Source of the DNA: a bacterium
GTDB lineage: Bacteria; Desulfobacterota; GWC2-55-46
Reading direction: 5' to 3'
Length of the DNA stretch: 8,060 bases
Assembly: GCA_027310325.1 (NCBI GenBank)
Contig: DAIDBB010000266.1
Location: 1-8,060 of the forward strand
In this document: positions 1 through 4,359 of the stretch, piece after piece
Position numbering within the stretch: position 1 is the stretch's first letter
Layout of the letters: each line of letters begins with the position of its first letter
Notes under the pieces: model-generated
What the model was told of the DNA's origin: nothing
Seen by the model: only the letters and a program-made list of their open reading frames with translations
The model's database searches: none
Translations under genes and position numbers: made by a program

Positions 1-472
1 GCTTTACGATCTCCTCTTTTGATTTTTCGATGGTAAGCCCTGTTATCTCAAAGTTCTTAAGCCCCGAGAGGCGGGATACTATCGGGGTGAAACCTCGAAG
101 GAGCTTTTCGTATCTGTTGATCCTTGAAAGCTCTTCCTCGAGTTCATGCCTTCCGGCATGAAGCGCCCTTACCCTCTCATCGACAGTGGCTATATCCGCG
201 AGGAACCCATTCATTTCGGAGCCAAGGATCTTTGGCCGCGTGTACGATTGAGGGGCCTTAAGAAGCTGGACCAGGTTATTAAGCATCCGGGCCGCTCTTT
301 CCAGGCGCTCTTTTTCAGCAAGCTTTTCCTTTTCCAGCGGAAGCTTCTGAAGGATAGACTCCACGGGATATTCGGCGGGCGGCGTCTCTATATGCACGAC
401 CGCAACGGAGTGAAGCGCCCTTATGCACTCGTCGAGAAATCCCTTTGGCCCTATTATCTGGACCTTTCTCAT
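1..472 (-). CDS. ntpI: V/A-type ATP synthase subunit I, N-terminal part (runs off left edge)
   Basis: Subunit I (the a-subunit equivalent) links the peripheral stalk to the membrane ring of V/A-type rotary ATPases and forms half of the ion channel. The visible 157 codons begin MRKVQIIGPKGFLDECI and continue ALHSVAVVHIE, which matches the usual subunit I opening (an M-K-V-x-I-I-G-like strand, then a helix and a VVHIE-like strand). A long charged helical stretch follows, typical of the cytoplasmic coiled-coil arm. The membrane half (about 600-700 residues in full-length homologues) lies outside the window. The ATG is at 472, only 8 bases after the stop of the upstream stalk-subunit gene, so the two are co-transcribed and probably translationally coupled; the Shine-Dalgarno is weak. 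Known bacterial operons continue with subunits K, E, A, B and D, expected to the left. The family call is firm from the N-terminus and the neighbour; ion specificity (H+ or Na+) cannot be seen. Confidence 0.88.
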   Translation of the reverse strand, partial: MRKVQIIGPKGFLDECIRALHSVAVVHIETPPAEYPVESILQKLPLEKEKLAEKERLERAARMLNNLVQLLKAPQSYTRPKILGSEMNGFLADIATVDERVRALHAGRHELEEELSRINRYEKLLRGFTPIVSRLSGLKNFEITGLTIEKSKEEIVK

Positions 473-480
473 CGCTTTTA

Positions 481-813
481 TCAAGGTATCCCTCTAGTAG
501 CCGATACAAGCGTGAGCCGCATAACCTCTTTAACAGCCTCGCCCCTCTTAAGTTCGGCTCTTTTCCTAAGTTCTTCTATGGCCTCTTCCGCCTCCTCGAT
601 TCTTCTCATTCCGTTTCTTATGTTCTCTTCCTCTTCAAGAGTCCTCCTCGAATGAAGCTCTGCTTCTATTTCCCGGACCTTCCTTTCTTTAAGTTCCCTC
701 GCCTTCTTAAGCGCGTCTTCCTTTATGGCCGCGGCCCTTTTCCGGGCATCGTTGATTAGGGCCTCCATCTCCTCCTCCTTGGCCCTGAGCCTGTCGAGCA
801 TATCACCTTCCAT
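481..813 (-). CDS. V/A-type ATPase peripheral stalk subunit, G/H family
   Basis: This 110-residue protein is almost entirely charged heptad-like helix: Glu, Lys, Arg and Ala dominate, with runs such as EEEMEALINDARKRAAAIKE and EEAEEAIEELRKRAE and no membrane segment. Size and composition match the V-type ATPase G/H subunit (AhaH/NtpF type), which pairs with subunit E to form the peripheral stalk. The start at 813 has a GAGGGG ribosome site at 818-823, 4 bases upstream. A second Met at residue 5 is a less likely start. The TGA stop at 481-483 sits 8 bases before subunit I, the common order for such operons. Low-complexity helix alone would not identify the gene; the call depends on subunit I next to it. 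Confidence 0.82.
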   Translation of the reverse strand: MEGDMLDRLRAKEEEMEALINDARKRAAAIKEDALKKARELKERKVREIEAELHSRRTLEEEENIRNGMRRIEEAEEAIEELRKRAELKRGEAVKEVMRLTLVSATRGIP

Positions 814-856
814 TTTACCCCTCTTTTTTAATTGAGTTGCTCGGCTCTATCAATCC

Positions 857-862
857 ATTATA
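857..862 (-). promoter_or_regulatory. Candidate -10 box of the V/A-ATPase operon
   Basis: Read on the minus strand this is a perfect TATAAT hexamer, placed so that transcription would start near 850, about 37 bases before the stalk-subunit ATG at 813. I could not find a convincing -35 box at 16-18 bases, so the promoter is only a candidate; it would also fit an activator-dependent promoter. Confidence 0.35.
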
Positions 863-1478
863 TCCGTCAAATTCATCCGGGACCGGAATTTCCGCCCTAT
901 ATGGCCGCTTTTGGGTTTCCCATGCGATAGCAAAGCGCTGTATCAAAAACCTCTATTATGAAACTAGCGCCGCAGACGGCGGGCAATTTTCCCTAAAAAG
1001 ATTAATAAATTCAATATATTATAATTTGCCAGAATTTGAAAGTATTGTCCAGATAAAACGATATTCCCGCGCCGAGTTGGATAAATTGGGCTTTGAGACG
1101 AGCGAGTCGATCGAAATTGGATAAAAGTTATTTTCGATGAATGGGGGGGGGTAATAAGGTGGCATCAACAATCAATGCTCCCCTTCTATCAAGAAAAATG
1201 GGTAGACCACCCTTCGAAAAAAAGTTAATAGGCGAATATAGGTCTTGCCACAAGCAAAAAAGATCGTAGACTCTCCATATCTTTCCTCCATCGCATTATC
1301 CTGCAAGATGCGGCTTAATATAATAATGGGCTCCGAAAGGTGGTCGTATTCACACGGGAGATGGCGGAATCGGCATAGGGGACTATCCCCTAAATGCGAT
1401 GCTATCCCCCTAACTGAAACGCCTTGGACATGAAGAAGATGAAGATAGTGGTCTCCGGGAAGCTCAAGAAATGAAGAT

Positions 1479-1503
1479 AAAAGCAACCTTCGAGATTGCT
1501 TTT
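1479..1503. terminator. Bidirectional intrinsic terminator after tRNA-Gly
   Basis: An 8-bp stem AAAAGCAA / TTGCTTTT (1479-1486 with 1496-1503) encloses a 9-base loop. On the plus strand it is followed by seven T in total (1500-1506); on the minus strand the stem ends in TTTTAT. It lies about 48 bases downstream of the tRNA 3' end on the minus strand and probably ends that transcript. The plus-strand T-run is better, but no clear plus-strand gene precedes it. Confidence 0.55.
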
Positions 1504-1550
1504 TTTGTTGTTAGCCTTCTAGGGGCGGCTTGATTTTATTGAGTTTTTTT

Positions 1551-1624
1551 TGGAGCGGGTGAAGGGAATCGAACCCTCGACTTGAGCTTGGGAAGCTCAC
1601 GTTTTTCCATTAAACTACACCCGC
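1551..1624 (-). tRNA. tRNA-Gly (anticodon CCC), CCA encoded
   Basis: The 74-base minus-strand cloverleaf is complete. The acceptor stem GCGGGTG pairs perfectly with CACCCGC, followed by discriminator T and an encoded CCA. The D arm is GTTT...AAAC, and the anticodon arm is TGAGC-TTCCCAA-GCTCA, placing CCC at the anticodon positions, so it reads GGG codons. The T arm is GAGGG-TTCGATT-CCCTT with the usual TTCGA core; its last pair is G-T. Sequence and anticodon loop closely follow the well-known bacterial tRNA-Gly(CCC) pattern. It stands alone with its own promoter and terminator rather than in a tRNA cluster. I saw no duplicated 3' end nearby that would mark an integration site. Confidence 0.97.
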
Positions 1625-1650
1625 TAAATTGAGGGATTAAATTGAATTAG

Positions 1651-1679
1651 ATTGTAGAAGTAAATTATTACGGAGTCAA
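1651..1679 (-). promoter_or_regulatory. Sigma70-type promoter of tRNA-Gly
   Basis: On the minus strand, TTGACT (1674-1679) is separated by exactly 17 bases from TACAAT (1651-1656). Each box differs from consensus at a single position. Transcription would start near 1644, about 20 bases before the tRNA 5' end at 1624, a typical tRNA leader. Confidence 0.75.
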
Positions 1680-1728
1680 GATGATTTTAGAAGAAGGAAG
1701 GGGGTAGGAATTTAAGATCTTAACAGCT

Positions 1729-1871
1729 TGCTGAAAAACCCTTTTTGGGGGAAACTTGTTGAATCCGTCTTCGACGGCTTCAATCGGCAGGGAATGAACC
1801 CCTCATTTTTATAGCTCGCCTTATCACTTCGTGAGTCGGCGAGAGCCCCCGACCTGTAGAAAGGTTTCCCC
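1729..1871. repeat. Multi-hairpin intergenic element
   Basis: Several paired segments nest together. Outer arms GGGGAAAC (1748-1755) and GTTTCCCC (1864-1871) are inverted copies. Inside them lie CCGTC-TTC-GACGG (1765-1777) and a longer stem, GCTCGCC with GGCGAG plus TCAC-TTC-GTGA, at 1814-1843. Left of the arm is CAGCTTGCTGAAAAACCC, also self-complementary at CAGC/GCTG. No reading frame explains this conservation of pairing. It could be a dispersed palindromic repeat (REP/MITE-like) or a structured RNA; the sequence alone does not separate these. Confidence 0.45.
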
Positions 1872-1906
1872 GACCCGTGCATCTGAAAAAACTTTAAAAA
1901 TTTTAG

Positions 1907-1947
1907 TTCCTGACAAAACCCCCAATTTTTGGGGGTTTTGTCAGGAA
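1907..1947. repeat. Perfect 19-bp inverted repeat, 3-base loop
   Basis: TTCCTGACAAAACCCCCAA (1907-1925) and its exact reverse complement (1929-1947) flank a TTT loop. With a short bulge the pairing extends further, because AGTT at 1905-1908 can instead meet AACT at 1950-1953. The stem is much stronger than an ordinary terminator and lacks a clear T-run on either side. It may be a transcription block between the tRNA side and the GGDEF-EAL gene, or part of the palindromic element just to its left. Confidence 0.75.
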
Positions 1948-2178
1948 GAACTGAACGTTTTTATTAAAATCCAGGTTGAGATAAACTTGCCCGTGCGGAC
2001 GGTTGAATGAATTCTACAGGAATAACGTCTTTTTTGCTTGAGGTACGTTAAACAATCGCCGTGCGCAGCGCCAAAAAGGTTCTCTCAAAGAGTTTTTCCG
2101 CATCCTGTTAATATGACCTTCTCCATCTTTTGATTAAGAAATCACGTACTTTGAAAAAGGCATGAAAACCGGCAAATG

Positions 2179-2206
2179 GATCTATGGGAACTTCCTCCCG
2201 TAGATC
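2179..2206 (-). terminator. Possible transcript-end hairpin of the GGDEF-EAL gene
   Basis: Ten-base arms GATCTATGGG and CCCGTAGATC pair with one G-T wobble around an 8-base loop. The hairpin lies downstream of the TAA at 2269. The minus strand continues CATTTGCC with no T-run, so it is not a classical Rho-independent terminator. Confidence 0.25.
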
Positions 2207-2268
2207 TACTAAAATTAACTCAGCAAAACAGGATAACAACGGTTTTAGCGTAGATGTCCGGCTGCAGT

Positions 2269-3933
2269 TTAAGCGCTTCTTGTCAAAAGCCTGGGGACTT
2301 CTTCGGCAGGCAACGGCTGGCTGAGCAGAAAGCCCTGTATCTCGTTGCAGCCGCGTTCCCGCAGATGTGCCGATTGCTTTTCGGTCTCCACGCCTTCAGC
2401 GACGACCTTGAGCTTCAGGTTTCGGGCCAGAGCGATAATCGCTTCAACGATAGCGGCGTCATCGGTGCTTGTCTCGATGTTCATTACGAATGAGCGGTCT
2501 ATCTTCAGGGAGTCCAACGGAAGGCGCCTCAAATAGTTGAGCGATGAATAACCGGTGCCGAAGTCATCGACGGAGATGCTTATACCCAATTTTTTCAGCT
2601 TGAGTAATGTGCTGATGGCCTCCTCGGGGTCTTTCATGATCGCGCTTTCGGTTATCTCCAATTCCAGGTACTGAGGGTCGAGCCCCGCATCGTTCAAGGC
2701 GCCGGTCACCACCTCGATCAAATTTTTCTGGTCGAACTGTCTGCTAGAGAGGTTAACCGACACGGCGACCGGTCGATAACCGGCTTTCTGCCATGCCTTG
2801 TTCTGCCGGCACGCGGTGCGCAATACCCATTCACCGATGGGCAGTATAAGGCCGTTCTCTTCAGCCAGAGTGATGAACTGCGACGGCGAGATCACCGTGC
2901 CATCATCGCGCGTCCAGCGCAACAACGCCTCCATGCCATTGATACTCCCATCCGCCAACGATTTTTTCGGCTGATAGTATAGCAGGAATTCCTGACGCTC
3001 CAGCGCCTTGTGCAACTGGTTCTCCAGGGTCAAGTATTCGAGCGCCTTGGCATTCATGGAACTCGAGTAATATTGGTAGTGATTTTTGCCGGCAGCCTTG
3101 GCGTGATACATAGCGATATCGGCGTTTTTAATGAGCTCATCGCCGTCCACTCCGTCGGACGGGTAGAGGGCTATGCCGACGCTGGCGGTTATGAATATCT
3201 CGTGGCCGCCCATGTTGAATGGCGCGGAAATATCCTTCAGGATGCGAAGCGCCACTTTGCCGGCGTCCTGAACATGGGCGAGGTTATGCAACAGCAGTAT
3301 GAACTCATCTCCGCCGAGCCGTGAGACGACGTCCGTAACCTCGTTTTCATCCGAGCGGGCGATGTAGTCGAAGTTCCTAACCGTCTTCAGAAGCCTGTCG
3401 GTCACCTCCTGCAGAAGCTGGTCGCCGGCAACGTGGCCCAAAGTGTCGTTGATGCGCTTGAAATGATCGAGGTCGATGAACATGACCGCCATGGAGGCCC
3501 CGTAACGCTCCGCGTACCTAAGCGCCGCTTTTAAAAGAGTCCTGAAGAGCGCCCTGTTGGGCAGGTTGGTAAGCGAATCGTAATGGGCGAGTATCCGGAA
3601 ATGTTTCTCCATCTCGCGTCGGCTTTTCAATTCCTGCTTGAGCGAGGTTATATGAGAGACGAAGATTATAATGACGGCGACTATGATAACATCGACAAAA
3701 AGGGCGTCGCTGAACCCTACTATCAGCACCTCTTTTGAAACGCGCCCCCACAGAAGGCGGCTCTGTACCGTCGAAATAACGAACGTGAAAAATTCCGAGA
3801 GCACGGCGGAAATCCACAGCAGGTGCCACGGGCTGACGTCCTTCAACCTGTTTACGATCCGGTTGACAGGGCTCTCGATGAAGTTTCCCATAAACGGCTG
3901 GATACGTCCTTTTGTTTTGTGAAAGCGCGGCAC
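2269..3933 (-). CDS. Membrane-anchored GGDEF-EAL protein (c-di-GMP synthesis and/or hydrolysis)
   Basis: The 554-residue protein has two hydrophobic segments near 36-56 and 68-93, a short helix, then GGDEF (~112-290) and EAL (~300-550) domains. The GGDEF domain keeps the LTNLPNR entry motif, FIDLDHFK and an intact GGDEF at 207-211, so diguanylate cyclase activity is possible. An RxxD (R186-D189) resembles the product-inhibition site but is pushed away from GGDEF by an insert of roughly 12 residues, so feedback inhibition may be altered. The EAL domain keeps E335-A-L, N394, E426, D456-D457, K477, E513 and Q533, the metal and substrate ligands of active phosphodiesterases. No PAS or other sensor domain is visible; the short two-segment membrane region may be the only input. 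The annotated GTG start has no clear ribosome site, an in-frame TAG lies just upstream, and Met15 is an alternative. It is transcribed away from the PKS gene, which carries a PilZ-like domain, so a local signalling partnership is likely but inferred. Confidence 0.93.
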   Translation of the reverse strand: MPRFHKTKGRIQPFMGNFIESPVNRIVNRLKDVSPWHLLWISAVLSEFFTFVISTVQSRLLWGRVSKEVLIVGFSDALFVDVIIVAVIIIFVSHITSLKQELKSRREMEKHFRILAHYDSLTNLPNRALFRTLLKAALRYAERYGASMAVMFIDLDHFKRINDTLGHVAGDQLLQEVTDRLLKTVRNFDYIARSDENEVTDVVSRLGGDEFILLLHNLAHVQDAGKVALRILKDISAPFNMGGHEIFITASVGIALYPSDGVDGDELIKNADIAMYHAKAAGKNHYQYYSSSMNAKALEYLTLENQLHKALERQEFLLYYQPKKSLADGSINGMEALLRWTRDDGTVISPSQFITLAEENGLILPIGEWVLRTACRQNKAWQKAGYRPVAVSVNLSSRQFDQKNLIEVVTGALNDAGLDPQYLELEITESAIMKDPEEAISTLLKLKKLGISISVDDFGTGYSSLNYLRRLPLDSLKIDRSFVMNIETSTDDAAIVEAIIALARNLKLKVVAEGVETEKQSAHLRERGCNEIQGFLLSQPLPAEEVPRLLTRSA

Positions 3934-3940
3934 CGGTGCC
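3929..3940. promoter_or_regulatory. Perfect 12-bp palindrome at the GGDEF-EAL start
   Basis: GGCACCGGTGCC is fully self-complementary and overlaps the proposed GTG start codon (3931-3933). It lies just downstream of the candidate -10 box, a repressor-like position. It could be an operator, but a GC-rich palindrome of this length can also arise by chance. Confidence 0.3.
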
Positions 3941-3953
3941 AGCGACTATGCGT

Positions 3954-3983
3954 AGAATACCATAAATAGCTTCATTGCGGCAA
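3954..3983 (-). promoter_or_regulatory. Weak candidate promoter of the GGDEF-EAL gene
   Basis: On the minus strand, TTGCCG (3978-3983) and TATTCT (3954-3959) are spaced by 18 bases; each matches sigma70 consensus at four of six positions. Transcription would begin near 3947, only about 14 bases before the GTG start but about 55 bases before the Met15 ATG. If this promoter is real, Met15 may be the better start. Confidence 0.3.
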
Positions 3984-4159
3984 TCCCCTCAGTCAACATA
4001 AATGCCGGTACGTATTATTTTTTTTGTTTCTCACAAAGAATTTAAAATGCCGGATTTTTTATTCGCATCTTGCGTAATTTTTGTAATGGAATCTGTCGAA
4101 ACCCGGCCTTTTCATATCCGCGTAATCCGAAATTAAATTTCCAGCTATGAATTACAAAG

Positions 4160-4188
4160 ATTTTAACCGTGTAGAATTTTAACCGTGT
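4160..4188. promoter_or_regulatory. 13-bp tandem direct repeat upstream of the PKS promoter
   Basis: ATTTTAACCGTGT occurs at 4160-4172 and again, identically, at 4176-4188, a period of 16 bases. It lies roughly 65-90 bases upstream of the predicted PKS transcription start. That is a usual position for an activator that binds direct repeats. No protein can be named from the motif. Confidence 0.45.
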
Positions 4189-4216
4189 TGATTTGAGGCA
4201 CTCGCAAAAAATGGCC

Positions 4217-4245
4217 TTGACATGCTTTTGCCAAGGTGGTGTACT
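4217..4245 (+). promoter_or_regulatory. Candidate sigma70-type promoter of the PKS gene
   Basis: A perfect TTGACA (4217-4222) is followed after 17 bases by TGTACT (4240-4245), which matches the -10 consensus at four of six positions. Transcription would start near 4252, leaving a leader of about 108 bases before the PKS ATG. A strong -35 with a weak -10 and the direct repeat upstream suggest regulated expression. Confidence 0.5.
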
Positions 4246-4343
4246 TATCATGGCGGCTTTCCCAATTTCCGGAACGCGGGGATTCGCCCCTTCTTCCTGT
4301 CTTTACCATTGCCTGCGCATGAAATGTGAATAGAGGACTTCTC

Positions 4344-4348
4344 GAGGG
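4344..4348 (+). promoter_or_regulatory. Ribosome binding site of the PKS gene
   Basis: GAGGG lies 11 bases before the ATG at 4360, slightly long but usable. An in-frame TGA at 4327 and the lack of any other ATG, GTG or TTG between it and 4360 fix the start. A stronger AAGGAGGA sits inside the gene at 4377-4384 but has no start codon at a suitable distance after it. Confidence 0.4.
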
Positions 4349-4359
4349 CATCGGCTCAA

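Larger units (their letters stand above)
814..1550. other. Gene-poor intergenic region between ATPase operon and tRNA-Gly
   Basis: There is no convincing gene here. The sequence shifts from GC-rich coding composition to an AT-rich stretch around 950-1140 (e.g. TTAATAAATTCAATATATTA), then a run of nine G at 1143-1151. A short stem AGGGGA-CTA-TCCCCT lies at 1377-1391. Frames here are open for at most about 100 codons and show no recognisable motif or ribosome site. Part of 1327-1520 on the plus strand reads in protein-like fashion but is broken by stops (see findings). It may contain decayed coding sequence. Confidence 0.5.
1680..2268. other. Intergenic region between tRNA-Gly promoter and GGDEF-EAL gene
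   Basis: I see no supported protein gene in these 590 bases. They hold the multi-hairpin element and the perfect 19-bp inverted repeat described separately. A further hairpin is GATCTATGGG / CCCGTAGATC (2179-2188 with 2197-2206, one G-T pair). That last hairpin lies 60-90 bases beyond the GGDEF-EAL stop codon on the minus strand and could slow or end its transcript, although no T-run follows it. Confidence 0.55.
3934..4359. other. Divergent intergenic region between GGDEF-EAL and PKS genes
   Basis: This AT-rich stretch separates two genes transcribed away from each other and must carry both promoters. It contains the start-site palindrome, a weak leftward promoter, a T-run at 4018-4025, a 13-bp direct repeat at 4160-4188 and a rightward TTGACA promoter at 4217-4245. 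On the minus strand around 4050-4130 one frame ends with GLRGYEKAGFRQI, faintly like the last motif of GNAT acetyltransferases. It has no recognisable start or full domain and is at most a gene remnant. Confidence 0.6.

Noticed and set aside
146..655. Plus-strand 169-codon open frame
   Set aside because: It is antisense to the subunit I and stalk-subunit genes, has no recognisable motif, and its codons mirror the helical genes on the other strand.
837..1124. Plus-strand 95-codon open frame in the first gap
   Set aside because: It has no ribosome site, no family motif and spans an abrupt composition change, so it is probably a chance frame in AT-rich DNA.
1172..1486. Minus-strand 104-codon open frame
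   Set aside because: It would start with TTG inside the terminator hairpin, has no good ribosome site, and its translation looks unlike a folded protein family I know.
1551..1700. tRNA-Gly as an attachment site for a mobile island carrying the PKS
   Set aside because: I found no duplicated tRNA 3' end, integrase or transposase in the window, so an island boundary is not supported.
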